A DNA stretch of 39,328 nucleotides, from IMG/VR virus record IMGVR_UViG_3300009085_000014, positions 1-39,328 of that record. One strand, 5' to 3'. The notes under the pieces are model-generated. The model was not told where the DNA came from and made no database searches. It was given only the letters and a program-made list of their open reading frames with translations. A program made the position numbers and the translations under genes. This DNA comes from a virus. Within the stretch, counting starts at the first letter, position 1; every line of letters starts with the position of its first letter. Positions 15,264-25,333 of the stretch are shown here, in pieces.

Positions 15264-18200
15264 TGGCGCTAAATGTCCAGCGAACGAGTATCCCCTTCGT
15301 AGGCGGCCAGGAACAGCAGGTATCGAAAGAACTCGTCGATCCACCATTGCTGCTCAGAGCTCACAACGTTGTCCCTGTGCGCAACGGTGGCCTGCAGAAG
15401 CGGCCGGCGTGGGTAGCGGACGAGTTTACTACCCAGGGCTACCCGTACCTTCCGCAACCTGAACGCCTGGCTAAGCGCGGCGACGAAGTGCTTTGGCTTG
15501 GTGAGGTGAAGTCCAGCTATATCAGTGAGCACCAGCCGCCAAATGTGATTTCTTTGGCGCACGGCGAAGCCACGGAGCTTTTCGAACCACCGATCTGCGT
15601 TGCGAAAGGAGAGGTGCCGCGCTTCAACACGCGAAAGGTTCTCGAGCTTGTGCACGCGAATCTTGGGCAGCGTATCTGGGCATGGGATTGCGCGTTCGCC
15701 GGAAGTCGCGATGCGGCTGTTGGCTCGCAGCCATCGCCCAACGCTAGCGGGGTCGTGTGCGTGGCGTGGGCAACGATCAATGAGTCAAACGAGGACTCGC
15801 GCGTCGAGTACGCTGTCATTGACGTTGCAACGTCGTCTGTGATTGCTCGAAAGGTGCTTGCTTACGACGCCCACAGCTCGTCGTTCGTTCGCGTCTGCGC
15901 GCTTTTCAGCGAGTTTACGAAGCAGTGGACATTCTTCATCTTCCACCTTGACGGCTCCGAAAGTGTATCGAGCGATGTTCGCGTGACGTCTGTTCTGGCG
16001 GCAACGCCTTGGCAGGTCGACTACTCTGAGGTGCTTGTCACTGACGTGATTGGCTTCGATGCTTGCACGTCAGATCCTGAAGCTGGTGAGCCAAGACTGT
16101 TCTATTCGCACGTGAAGTACGGAGAGAAGATCGTTAGGACAACCCTGTGCGTTACAACCGGGGTCGCGCTCTACCCGTACTCCGAGGCTGCGTACACGAT
16201 CACTCTGTACGCCGCCCCGTCAATTCTATTTTGGACGCTCGCGTGCGCATGCGATCCGAGTGGAACCGAGGCTGCGTGCGTGTTCGGCATGCTCGAGGGC
16301 GGGTGCGGTTCGACTTCGCACAACATGCTCGTCACGTTCTCAGCGACGCCTTCTCCTAGCCACACCATGAACTCGCACAACGAGGTGAGCGTGGCCAGCG
16401 GCGATGACGCGACGTCATTTAGCACTGGGGGACAGCAGGTATGCTGGGCTGGCGATAGGGATCTCAGCGGAGTTCTACGGCATGACAATTGGTGGGTGTC
16501 ATGGGAAAGCAGCGGGACTCGCGATCTGAACATGATGGTGTTCTATGCGAGAGCAGAACGCGCATTAGTTCCGGAGGTGCCGATGGCATCGACGCTTGCG
16601 CTTTGCCCATTCGCGAGACCATTCGCCTTGAACGGACAATCCTATCTGCCTGTCTACCGCGGGCGCTCATCGGATGCTGTGGGCGTCGAGATTGTTGCTC
16701 CGTATCGATACGGTGCAGATGGCGGTGACCCCGTAACCCTATACAGGGTTGCTGGCAGGGTGTCGAAGGGTGACATCGCGTTCAACGACTGGGGAACTGC
16801 GACTGTGAACCTGAGCAAGGGCAAGGGTTCCACGGTTGAATCGTTGTACGAGCGGGGGCGCTTCTTCACCGCGGTACCAATCGTGTCGGTAGAGAACAGT
16901 GAGCATCGTATTGCACTGTTCGAGGTGAGCGTCAGCGACCCCCAGCGATTCGATTGGGCGGAGGCTTTCGGTTGCACCTACTTCGCGTCTTCGATCCCGT
17001 TCTCGTATGACGGAGGCTCCTGTCATGAGTTGGGCTTCCCGTGTCGACCGCAATCTACGGCCGGCGAGATTACGGTGTCGGTTGCGTCGTCTCCAGGCGG
17101 AGGCCTCGCCAACGGAAACTACTACGTCAAGGCGATTTGGGAAGGAACAGACATGATGGGGCGTGTGTCACGCTCCGACCCAAGCTCGTCCGAGATGATT
17201 GAGATCACGGAGAGCCTGAAGACTATTGCCGTTACGTTCGTCAATCTGTGCATCACAACGCACAGCAACGTAAAGCTCGTTGTGTTCGTCTCGAACGACG
17301 GTGGTTACACGTTCGTTCGCAGCGAGCAGATCATAACGAACAACTGGCTTATAGGATCCGAGACTACTGTCGCGCTTCAGCCTCAACGCATGTTCCAGTC
17401 GTACATGCAGACCATCTATACGGACAGGATGCTGCCAAGTACGACGCCGATCCCTGCGCAGCTCGTCTGCGAGTGGGGGCGACGACTATGGCTCGTCAAT
17501 GGGCGCGACGTCTCTCCCTCGCACGAGATCATTGATGGCGAGGAGCCTGCGTTCAGTGATGAGCTGAGATTCCTGTTGCCTGAGCCGGCAACTGGGGTGG
17601 CCCCGTACGACGATCGCATGGTTATCTGGACTCGATTCGCGATCTATTGGTTGTCCGGGGATGGCCCGAATGACCTGGGAGTTGACGGTTCATTCTCTAC
17701 CCCGCAACGCCTTCCAACCGACTTCGGCTGCATCGACGCGCGCTCAATCGTCCGTACCGAGCGCGGCATCTGCTTCCAATCGGAGCGCGGTATCGAACTG
17801 CTGGACCGCGGCTTCGGGACAAGCGTGATCTCTGGCGGAGTCTCGAAGGTGCTACGCGAGGATGGGTACTCTGAGATCGTCGCGTCGTCTTGGGACCAGC
17901 AGACCCAGATTTGCCGCTTCATTGCGCACAACCCGACCTCAGGAGAGTTCATTGTGCTGTGTTGGCACACTCAGTACGATTGGTGGACCACTGCGAGCGT
18001 CCCCGGGATGGCTAGACCTCTCTACACGGACCAGCCCGCTGGGCTCGTGCGAGCAGCTGGCCGCAACTGGATGGCGCTTGGCGATCGGACGGTCCGTAAT
18101 GGCGAACCGATCTGCATGCTGGCGTGGGAGACGGGCCCGGTCAACGCTGAGTACCTAGACAGGCCAGCATACGGGTACTCTGGTGCCGATAACAACCAGT

Positions 18201-18598
18201 GGTACCAATCCGAAATTGAGACCGCCAACGTCAAGCTGGACGGGTTGCTCGGGTTCCAGCGGGTGTGGCGCGTCGAGGTGATGACCTCAGACCAGACCGC
18301 GGTGACCGGGCTCTCGGTGGCGTACGTCACCGACTACGCGGACACTGAGTCTGTTCCGGCGCGGGTCTGGGAGACAGAATCGGATGTGGCGTTGGCCGCA
18401 GTAAACCCAACCCACCACGTTTTCCAGGTCCACGTGAAAGAGCAACAGTCGCAGGCGATTCGCCTGAAAATAAAGGATGTTCAGGTCGAGGGTGTGAACA
18501 GGAACACCTCCCCAACATTCTTCAATCTCGTTGGCTTCTCGCTGCAATGGGGCCAACAGCCTGGTTCGGGTCGCAGGGCAGAGGGAGCAAAGAAGTAA
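15263..18598 (+). CDS. Large P22 gp10-like DNA stabilisation / tail hub protein (1111 aa)
   Basis: TGATG overlap gives the start at 15263; the upstream ATG at 15236 is inside the previous gene. The N terminus (MALNVQRTSIPFVGGQEQQ, then LLRAHNVVPVRNGGLQKRP) has the form of podovirus packaged-DNA stabilisation/tail proteins: a list of values read with the first 'normalising' arm. The rest is a long series of beta repeats with Trp, Gly and Asp turns, consistent with propeller or beta-barrel domains. It is probably the lower tail or tail-tube-like component under the adaptor. Confidence 0.65.
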   Translation: MALNVQRTSIPFVGGQEQQVSKELVDPPLLLRAHNVVPVRNGGLQKRPAWVADEFTTQGYPYLPQPERLAKRGDEVLWLGEVKSSYISEHQPPNVISLAHGEATELFEPPICVAKGEVPRFNTRKVLELVHANLGQRIWAWDCAFAGSRDAAVGSQPSPNASGVVCVAWATINESNEDSRVEYAVIDVATSSVIARKVLAYDAHSSSFVRVCALFSEFTKQWTFFIFHLDGSESVSSDVRVTSVLAATPWQVDYSEVLVTDVIGFDACTSDPEAGEPRLFYSHVKYGEKIVRTTLCVTTGVALYPYSEAAYTITLYAAPSILFWTLACACDPSGTEAACVFGMLEGGCGSTSHNMLVTFSATPSPSHTMNSHNEVSVASGDDATSFSTGGQQVCWAGDRDLSGVLRHDNWWVSWESSGTRDLNMMVFYARAERALVPEVPMASTLALCPFARPFALNGQSYLPVYRGRSSDAVGVEIVAPYRYGADGGDPVTLYRVAGRVSKGDIAFNDWGTATVNLSKGKGSTVESLYERGRFFTAVPIVSVENSEHRIALFEVSVSDPQRFDWAEAFGCTYFASSIPFSYDGGSCHELGFPCRPQSTAGEITVSVASSPGGGLANGNYYVKAIWEGTDMMGRVSRSDPSSSEMIEITESLKTIAVTFVNLCITTHSNVKLVVFVSNDGGYTFVRSEQIITNNWLIGSETTVALQPQRMFQSYMQTIYTDRMLPSTTPIPAQLVCEWGRRLWLVNGRDVSPSHEIIDGEEPAFSDELRFLLPEPATGVAPYDDRMVIWTRFAIYWLSGDGPNDLGVDGSFSTPQRLPTDFGCIDARSIVRTERGICFQSERGIELLDRGFGTSVISGGVSKVLREDGYSEIVASSWDQQTQICRFIAHNPTSGEFIVLCWHTQYDWWTTASVPGMARPLYTDQPAGLVRAAGRNWMALGDRTVRNGEPICMLAWETGPVNAEYLDRPAYGYSGADNNQWYQSEIETANVKLDGLLGFQRVWRVEVMTSDQTAVTGLSVAYVTDYADTESVPARVWETESDVALAAVNPTHHVFQVHVKEQQSQAIRLKIKDVQVEGVNRNTSPTFFNLVGFSLQWGQQPGSGRRAEGAKK

Positions 18599-19887
18599 TG
18601 GGCATCTGGAACACAGTAAAGAAGGTCGGCAAGGGCGCAATCGGACTCGCTGTGGGTGGCCCCGTGGGCGCTGTTGTCGGGAGCGGCGCCCTGAATTCAG
18701 TTGGAAACAAGCTCTGGGGCGGCGTGAAATCGACCATCGGCGGTCAGGCGTCGTTCACTCCGACCGCGCAGAATCTCGACCAGACCCAAGCGAACAGGGA
18801 CCTGGCGTCGTCGGAGCGCGCGCGGGCAAATCAAAATTCGCTCGCCAGGGCGCTCCAACAGCGCGTCGCGGGGCAGGCCCCGAGCGTAGCCGCGTTGCAG
18901 GGGCAGCAAGGGATCGCGCAGGCGTTCCAGAATGCGTCCAGGATTGCGGCCAACTCGCGAGGCGTGAATCGCGGCCTCGCTCTTCGAAGCGGGGCTGACG
19001 CGGCCGCAACCGGGATGGCAGCAGCGAACCGTGACGCAACCATGCTCCGCGCTCAGGAGCAAGTGGCAGCCGAGCAAACCCTCGGGCAGCAGCTGGCACA
19101 GCAGCGAGCGCAAGATTTGCAACAGAGAACCGGCAGTCTGCAAGCGGCGCAGTCGAACCAGCAGGCTCAGCTCGGAGCCCAACAACTTCAGACCGACATC
19201 GCCAGCGGCAATGCCGCGCGGGCCCAGAAGGGCACCGGGGCTGCTTTGAGCTTCATCGGTCCGATCGTGGGCGCGCTTGCCTCCGACATTCGCGTCAAAA
19301 GCGACGTTGCTCCGGCAACTGGATCATTCGCCGAGCGGCTTGCCTCGGTGAAGCCCGACAACCCGGCGTCAATCCAAGGCGGGTACCAGGCTGGGCAAGC
19401 GGCGCAGTCGGCAGGCCTCGCGCGCCAAATGTCGCGCCCCGCGGTGGACCCGTCTATCGAGGACTCGGGCGCATCGATGCCGAGCATGGCCGCGAACTCG
19501 AAGCTCGCCGATGCATTCGTTCAAGGCCTCGCGTCTGCTGGCGGAGGCCTAATGAGCGACGCTCGCGTCAAGCAGGATCTCGCCCCAATCAACCCCTACA
19601 GCTACACGTACAAGCCCGAGATGGCGGCATCGATGGCTGAAGCGCTGGCTGCCAAGGCTCCGCCGGCGGAGCGCGACGCGGTGCGCGGGGCAGCCTACGC
19701 GGACGCTCGAAGTCCCCGAGTAGGTGTGATGACTCAGGAGCTAAAACGCTCGAAAGGTGGCCGCAAGACGGTCATTGACACCCCGGAGGGGCAGGCCATC
19801 GAAGGGCGCCGCGCGCTGAGTTTCATCCTGGCCAACCAAGCCGGTCTGGACAAGCGCATGCGAGCGCTCGAAGGGACGGCGGCGTAA
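18598..19887 (+). CDS. Internal virion protein with S74-type (ICA) self-cleavage domain (429 aa)
   Basis: taATG overlaps at both ends. The N terminus has a Gly-rich hydrophobic stretch, then a long Gln/Ala-rich coiled coil (residues ~60-215), as in DNA-ejection proteins. The C terminus resembles the intramolecular chaperone auto-processing domain (peptidase S74): SDARVKQDLAP with S320, D321 and K325 (Ser-x4-Lys dyad spacing), then PRVGVMTQELKRS and a final helix (LDKRMRALE). A second, partial copy of the start motif, SDIRVKSDVAP, occurs with S229 and K234. S74 domains fold trimeric fibres and cleave themselves off; on an ejection protein this is unusual. Confidence 0.6.
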   Translation: MGIWNTVKKVGKGAIGLAVGGPVGAVVGSGALNSVGNKLWGGVKSTIGGQASFTPTAQNLDQTQANRDLASSERARANQNSLARALQQRVAGQAPSVAALQGQQGIAQAFQNASRIAANSRGVNRGLALRSGADAAATGMAAANRDATMLRAQEQVAAEQTLGQQLAQQRAQDLQQRTGSLQAAQSNQQAQLGAQQLQTDIASGNAARAQKGTGAALSFIGPIVGALASDIRVKSDVAPATGSFAERLASVKPDNPASIQGGYQAGQAAQSAGLARQMSRPAVDPSIEDSGASMPSMAANSKLADAFVQGLASAGGGLMSDARVKQDLAPINPYSYTYKPEMAASMAEALAAKAPPAERDAVRGAAYADARSPRVGVMTQELKRSKGGRKTVIDTPEGQAIEGRRALSFILANQAGLDKRMRALEGTAA

Positions 19888-21656
19888 TGGCGATCCCCGA
19901 TTGGGTCACTCAGCAGGTGCAGCCACTCCCTGGGGCCATGTCGTGGCAGCCTGGGCCGCAGAATGCGCTCGAAGCGGCGGTTCAAGCGGGGATCCCTTAT
20001 CAAGATCCGGCGTCGCCGCAGCCGCTCATGAGCGTTGCGCCCGAGCAGCAACCGATGGCATCGATGCCGCCGGTTGCACCAGTGGCTCAGCCAGTTCAGC
20101 TTCCAGTGGGTGGGATGAGCGTTGCGCCCGAGCAGCCCACAGCGAGCGAGTTGAACTACACTCCGGAGCAACCCGAGCCCCCCGCTGCTCCTCAGCCTGC
20201 TCCGGTTGACCCGGCAGAGCAAACCGTGAACGCTTTGCTGCAGAACTACCTAACTGGCTCACGGCGCGCGGTTCCGGAATCGGTAGTCAAGGCGACCGAG
20301 ACCTGGCAGCAAAGCGCACCTGGCGCACTTCCAGGTCAAGAGGGGCCGTACGCCGCGGCGCAACAAGCGCTCGAAGAACAGCAGAATGAGATGCTGCTCG
20401 ACCAGCGGCTCGCGATGCAGGATAGGGCAGATCTGTACGACCAGGAAGCGCAGTTGGCGTTCAATCAGGGGCGAGGGTTCGCTGCTGAAGCTGCATCGAT
20501 CCAAGCCGACCAGGAACAGCGCAAGGTCGTCATCGACCAGCGCGTCGGCGAGCTCGACCGTCTTATTGAGCAGCGTAGCAAGCTGCAGTCTTCGTTCGCG
20601 GAACGCAATCCTGTTCGCGACATGTCGATGTGGACGCGGATCGCGATCGGGCTCGGCGCCGCCGGGCAGGCCCTTGCCGGCGGGCAGAACGCGGCGCTCG
20701 AGATCGCGATGCGGGAGATCGATGCGGATCTGGCGCACGAAAAGGACAAGGTGGACGCGCTCGGTGCACAGATCGCTGGCAAGCACACACTGCTCGGTGA
20801 TCTGCTCCAGAAATTCATGGATCCGACGGCGGCCTATCATGCGGCGCGCGCCGCTAAGCTCGGCCTGTACGAGTCTGGGTATCGCGAGCAGGCTGCGAAG
20901 GAAAAGTCAGCGGAGATGCGGGCAGCAATGCTTTCTGCGGCAGACTCTCTCTCCGTTCAACGTGCCCAGGAAAGGCTCTCGTCTCTCACGGCTGAGCACG
21001 CGACGCTGATGAGATGGCGACCCGCTGGCGTCGCAGGAAACCAAGGCGGGCTGGCTGGACTCCAAAGGTTCGCAGTCGACTTGGGAATGAAGCCCGGAAC
21101 CCCTGAATACCAGGAGTTCATGAACCGTGGAATCACCGGGAAGCTCCCGGAGTACATCCTTTCGGGCATGGTCAACGCTGGTGCAGTGCCTGACAAGAAC
21201 GAGTTGGCGTTCGCGCGCTTCAACCAGGATCACAAGGTGCGTATGCCTGACGGGCGCATCGGCTACGTCAAGGACAAGACAGACTTCGAAAAGACGACGA
21301 CCTCGCTCAACAAGATGGATCAAAATCTTGGTAGGCTCCGAAAGTACGTTGTGAGCGGTTCCCCTTGGAACCCAACTGATCGTGCAAATGTTGAAGCGAT
21401 CACCAACATGGCTATGGGCGAGATCCGAGTGATGCTGGGACTCGGCGTCATGTCGGAATCGGACAAGGAGCTCGCTCAGAAACTCACAGGTGAATTCGTA
21501 AATGACCGTGTTCCATTTGCTGACAAGCTGAAGCGTCTCGAGACGCTCGAGCAACTGACGTCGCAGACAAGGCGCGAGTACGAATCGCGTATCTCTGCCG
21601 ATCCAAATGCTGACACGTCACTTGTCCCGTCGATCCGCTCTGTGAGGGCCAAGTAA
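19887..21656 (+). CDS. Internal virion / DNA-ejection protein (589 aa)
   Basis: The protein begins with ~115 Pro/Gln-rich residues that hold MSVAPEQ twice (residues 48-54 and 77-83, encoded by a repeat at 20028 and 20115, 87 bp apart). Long helical and coiled-coil stretches follow (about 155-300), with a Gly/Ala-rich amphipathic segment near 250-270 (IAIGLGAAGQALAGGQ) that could enter membranes, and a helical C terminus. Its place between two other large helical proteins and its size fit proteins stored in the head and ejected ahead of the DNA. No enzymatic motif seen. Confidence 0.6.
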   Translation: MAIPDWVTQQVQPLPGAMSWQPGPQNALEAAVQAGIPYQDPASPQPLMSVAPEQQPMASMPPVAPVAQPVQLPVGGMSVAPEQPTASELNYTPEQPEPPAAPQPAPVDPAEQTVNALLQNYLTGSRRAVPESVVKATETWQQSAPGALPGQEGPYAAAQQALEEQQNEMLLDQRLAMQDRADLYDQEAQLAFNQGRGFAAEAASIQADQEQRKVVIDQRVGELDRLIEQRSKLQSSFAERNPVRDMSMWTRIAIGLGAAGQALAGGQNAALEIAMREIDADLAHEKDKVDALGAQIAGKHTLLGDLLQKFMDPTAAYHAARAAKLGLYESGYREQAAKEKSAEMRAAMLSAADSLSVQRAQERLSSLTAEHATLMRWRPAGVAGNQGGLAGLQRFAVDLGMKPGTPEYQEFMNRGITGKLPEYILSGMVNAGAVPDKNELAFARFNQDHKVRMPDGRIGYVKDKTDFEKTTTSLNKMDQNLGRLRKYVVSGSPWNPTDRANVEAITNMAMGEIRVMLGLGVMSESDKELAQKLTGEFVNDRVPFADKLKRLETLEQLTSQTRREYESRISADPNADTSLVPSIRSVRAK

Positions 21657-24307
21657 TGGCAGGGGCAACGTCCAATTGGGTTACGATGGTTGACCCGGTG
21701 ATGGGCGAAGCTCGCGACGTTCACCCCGCTGACGTCGAGGCCGCGGCCGCTCGCGATTGGACGGTTGAGACTCCGGAGCAAACGAAGCTGCGTCAGTATC
21801 AGGAAACTGCCGGGGCACTCGAGGGGGCAAAAGCGCTGGGTGAGGGGGCGTTGAGCTCTGCCACTCTCGGGTTGAGCGACGTTGCTCTGTCGGCTATCCC
21901 TGGCTATTCGGACTCGCGCCAGATGCGTGAGGCGACGTTCCCGACTGCAGCAATGGCTGGGCAGGCAGCGGGATTCTTGATTCCTGGGCTCGGTGAGGTC
22001 AAAGCGCTCGGCACGGCTGGCAAGGTCGCCAAGGCCGTAGGCGCTCCGGCAGCAACCGCGTCGCGCGCGGCGGTCAAGGCGGGCTCGTTCGCTGAGCGCC
22101 TCGCCGCAGGGGCTTCCCCGGGCGCAGCTCGCCGTGTCTTCGCAAAGGGCGTCGGAGGGGCCGTTGGTGGCGCGGTAGAGGGCGGGATTATCGGAGCCGG
22201 GCAGGCACTAACGGACGCCAGTGTGCGCAACAAGGAGCTGACCGCAGAGTTGCTGCTCGGTCATGTCCGCGACGGGGCCACGATTGGAGGGGCACTCGGA
22301 GGTGGGCTCGGTGCTGGCATCGAGGCTTTGGCGATCGGTGGGCGCAAGGTTGCCGTGGGAGCGCCGCGTCTACTCGAGTCGATGACCGGCGCGAAAGGCG
22401 TAGAAGGACTGGCGCAGACCAAGGCGCTGGCCTCGTTTGGCGCTCTTGGATCGGACTTCAAACGCATCGTCAAGGAGGGCGGAAAGGACGCCCCGCGTAG
22501 GCTCGGTGAGCGCATTCTTCGTGAAGAGGAGGCCGCGTTCTCTGGTCCTGGCGCGCTCGGCCGCGCTGTACGTAGCGGCCTCGAAGAGCATGCTGATATC
22601 GCTGGACGCGTTGCTGATCGTGAGGGCGAGAAACTAGGTAACATCTACCGCACGCTCACTCGTCGCGGTGAAGATGTCGAAGCGTCTACGATTGCATCGA
22701 ACATTGAGCGCGACGTGCTCGCCGACCTTCGTTCGAGCGGGTTCGACCCGGACAAGCGGATCGCCAGGTCAATCGAACGCGATCTGTCCGACATTTTCGA
22801 GCCGGTTCAGCGCGCCGACAAGTATCGCGTTTCATCTGATCTGGCGGTCACATTCCGTGAGAACTCCGGCAAGGTTGCGGATCTGATTCGTGGAAAAAGT
22901 AGTGCAGCGGCGAGGCTTGCCATCAGTGAACTTGAAGCGGACGCGAAGGTCATGCGCAAGCACTTCGCCAATTCCGGCCAGGGTTTCGCGATTCGCGAAT
23001 TAGACAACGTGGTGGGGAACCTGCGCGCGGCGGAGTCCCAATTGGCGAAAGGAAGCACCCTTGGTAACCGTCTCGTCAATTACCAATCGGCGCTCGATGC
23101 TCTCACCAAGAAGCTCGAAGAGTCCGCGCTCAAGAACGGAGTCGCGAAGGTTACTCAGGAGGCTCTTTGGAAGCTCCGTCGGAGAATCGACAAATCGATC
23201 AATCAGTGGGAGTTCGGGAAGGATCCGCGTGCTGATTCCTACCGCAAGGTTCGTGACTCGCTCAAGGCTCACGCAGAGGATGCGGCCGATCGATCATCGC
23301 TTGGGACAGAGTTTCGCGAGGCCAATGCGGCTTACTCCGATTGGGTCAAGATCAAGAAAATAGCCGAGCAGCGCGCCGGAATGATGGCTGGAAACCGATC
23401 CGCTGGTCTCACTGACACGATTGTTGGTGCGGCAGGAATCGCGCAGGGAGGGTTGTCCGGCGGAGTCATGGCCGTTGTGGGCCCGCTCGGTAACAAGTTT
23501 CTGCGCTCGGCCGCAGGTGACCGTACGCTGGCCACGGTCGCGAATAGCTACGCGAACTGGCGCAGGGTCACCACTGCGGCCAATGACGCCGCCATCAAGC
23601 TCAGCCGTGACTCTCGCGCGATCGTGAAGGCGTCACCAGTCGCAGCCGCTCCGGTGGGGTTCAGTGCTCGTCTCGCTGAAGATTTTGAGCGCCGTCGAGA
23701 CGAGACAATCTCACAGCAGAACGATTCGGAGCGGCTCGTCGCGCAACTATCGCGGCAGCTCGCAGGCGTGGCCGAGGTGAGCCCGGAGCTTGCCAGCGCG
23801 ACTATTCAGGCTGGCTCCCGTGGCGCAGCGTACCTGGCGAAGCTTCTTCCGGAGGCTCCCGGATTCGCGGACCTCGATAGCGTTTCAACACGCGACGGTT
23901 TCGATGTCCCGGAGTCGGAGAAAGACGCGTTCTTGCGCGCCGAGAAGGCCGTGCGTAAACCAACGAGCGTAATCGGTCTAGCCGAGGCTGGTGAGCTTAC
24001 CCCAGACGAGATTGACGCAGTGAAGGCGTCGTACCCGTCGCTGTACGACGCCATGAGGAACAGCGTAGTGGATGAGGTAGCGAGCGAAGCGGAAGCTGGC
24101 CGCGTCCCGGATTACCAGCGCCAAGCGCAGCTTAGCATGCTGACGGGGATCCCGTTCGATGCGACGTTCCGCCCGGACGTTATCGCGTTCTATCAATCGA
24201 TCCACAATGAGTCGTTAGCGCCGCAACCGCTGCAGCGTCTAGAGCAGCCACAGCGACAATCACGCCTAGCAGAGCGCCGAGGAGCGTTCACGGATAGAGA
24301 GGTCTAA
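21656..24307 (+). CDS. Large internal virion / DNA-transfer protein (883 aa)
   Basis: taATG overlaps on both sides. The first ~250 residues are Ala/Gly-rich with several amphipathic or membrane-like segments (AAGFLIPGLGEVKALG, GAVGGAVEGGIIGAG, GGALGGGLGAGIEALAIGG). The rest is mostly helical, then a Pro/Gln-rich tail. Order and composition match the largest ejection protein of short-tailed phages, which helps build a channel across the envelope. No lytic transglycosylase or peptidase motif is visible, unlike T7 gp16. Confidence 0.6.
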   Translation: MAGATSNWVTMVDPVMGEARDVHPADVEAAAARDWTVETPEQTKLRQYQETAGALEGAKALGEGALSSATLGLSDVALSAIPGYSDSRQMREATFPTAAMAGQAAGFLIPGLGEVKALGTAGKVAKAVGAPAATASRAAVKAGSFAERLAAGASPGAARRVFAKGVGGAVGGAVEGGIIGAGQALTDASVRNKELTAELLLGHVRDGATIGGALGGGLGAGIEALAIGGRKVAVGAPRLLESMTGAKGVEGLAQTKALASFGALGSDFKRIVKEGGKDAPRRLGERILREEEAAFSGPGALGRAVRSGLEEHADIAGRVADREGEKLGNIYRTLTRRGEDVEASTIASNIERDVLADLRSSGFDPDKRIARSIERDLSDIFEPVQRADKYRVSSDLAVTFRENSGKVADLIRGKSSAAARLAISELEADAKVMRKHFANSGQGFAIRELDNVVGNLRAAESQLAKGSTLGNRLVNYQSALDALTKKLEESALKNGVAKVTQEALWKLRRRIDKSINQWEFGKDPRADSYRKVRDSLKAHAEDAADRSSLGTEFREANAAYSDWVKIKKIAEQRAGMMAGNRSAGLTDTIVGAAGIAQGGLSGGVMAVVGPLGNKFLRSAAGDRTLATVANSYANWRRVTTAANDAAIKLSRDSRAIVKASPVAAAPVGFSARLAEDFERRRDETISQQNDSERLVAQLSRQLAGVAEVSPELASATIQAGSRGAAYLAKLLPEAPGFADLDSVSTRDGFDVPESEKDAFLRAEKAVRKPTSVIGLAEAGELTPDEIDAVKASYPSLYDAMRNSVVDEVASEAEAGRVPDYQRQAQLSMLTGIPFDATFRPDVIAFYQSIHNESLAPQPLQRLEQPQRQSRLAERRGAFTDREV

Positions 24308-24588
24308 TGTTCCACGCAGTAATCCCAACACCATACTTCAAGCCGTACGCGTCGCTCGCATCTCCAGTTGCCTGCGGAACAGATGACCCGAGCGGACAGA
24401 AACGGCACGCGAGCGGAATCTATGCAGCTGGCTCCGGCACTGCGGTGGTTCGCCCGCGTGGCATGGGTAGCAGCGACGCGCAAGACAGAACACTTCAGCT
24501 CGTTGCCGGTGTCACGCTATGGGTTGAATTCGATCGCGTAATCTCAGGAACGGCAACCAATCTTGTCCTATTCTGGGCGCGAACATGA
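24307..24588 (+). CDS. Small virion protein (93 aa)
   Basis: taATG coupling upstream and ATGA coupling downstream. The product has a Pro/Tyr-rich N terminus and a beta-rich C terminus (RTLQLVAGVTLWVEFDRV). It lies between the ejection genes and a candidate receptor-binding gene. Family not recognised; a tail accessory protein is plausible. Confidence 0.45.
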   Translation: MFHAVIPTPYFKPYASLASPVACGTDDPSGQKRHASGIYAAGSGTAVVRPRGMGSSDAQDRTLQLVAGVTLWVEFDRVISGTATNLVLFWART

Positions 24589-25265
24589 GCAACGCTGGAA
24601 TTCCATTGCCGATGTTCGAACAGCACCCAGACATGGCGCTCGGGTTATACACGGAGTTACTGGACGTGTTGGGCTCTGCCCTCACTGGTCTCTGGATTGG
24701 CGAGGACATGGTCATAGACGTGGATGGTAATGTCACGTTACGGCCCGGCAGGGTCGGGGGGAACGCTTCAATTTCAGGGGGGACGAACTACAGGATCAAG
24801 TCATTGCTGAATGGGCGTATGGCCTCAGTAACCACAGACACATCCGTGTATCGCGGATACCTCACGCCCGCAATCGACGCGAAAACCGTCATATCGGTCG
24901 CAGAAATAGTACAGGTTCCGTTCGACACCTACAGGACCTTGGTTCGCGGGACCACAACACTGATGGTTGTTGGACTCAGTACGACAAATAGACTTCATGC
25001 AGGGAATGACGGGCTAATGACATTTATGATAGACGGGGTACCCGGCCCTGATGTGACCGTGGGAAATCACATAATTGCAGCATTCCACCCAACGAGTAAG
25101 ACCGAAACGTATTCTCTCGACTACAACAAGACCGCAGAGGCAGCCCGGAACTGGTCCGGGAAAGAAGCGTTGCATCTGTTCAGCAATATCACACCATCTG
25201 CTGAACAGATGTTGTTGCTCAATCAGATCCTGTCCAGCTACTATTCAATTCCCATTGCAAGTTGA
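24585..25265 (+). CDS. Tail-associated lectin-like protein (226 aa)
   Basis: ATGA overlap at 24585. The N terminus is MSNAGIPLPMFEQHPDMALGLYTEL; the remainder is beta-rich and ends with HLFSNITPSAEQMLLLNQIL, the sort of closing motif seen in concanavalin/LamG-like domains of tail fibres. It is probably a fibre or receptor-binding part. The DNA is less GC-rich than the structural genes before it, suggesting a swapped host-range cassette. Confidence 0.45.
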   Translation: MSNAGIPLPMFEQHPDMALGLYTELLDVLGSALTGLWIGEDMVIDVDGNVTLRPGRVGGNASISGGTNYRIKSLLNGRMASVTTDTSVYRGYLTPAIDAKTVISVAEIVQVPFDTYRTLVRGTTTLMVVGLSTTNRLHAGNDGLMTFMIDGVPGPDVTVGNHIIAAFHPTSKTETYSLDYNKTAEAARNWSGKEALHLFSNITPSAEQMLLLNQILSSYYSIPIAS

Positions 25266-25333
25266 AAACTGGAAGCAAACAACTTTACGGCGCCATCTGC
25301 GCCTTCAGATAGCAGACAGTATAGGTAAGTACA

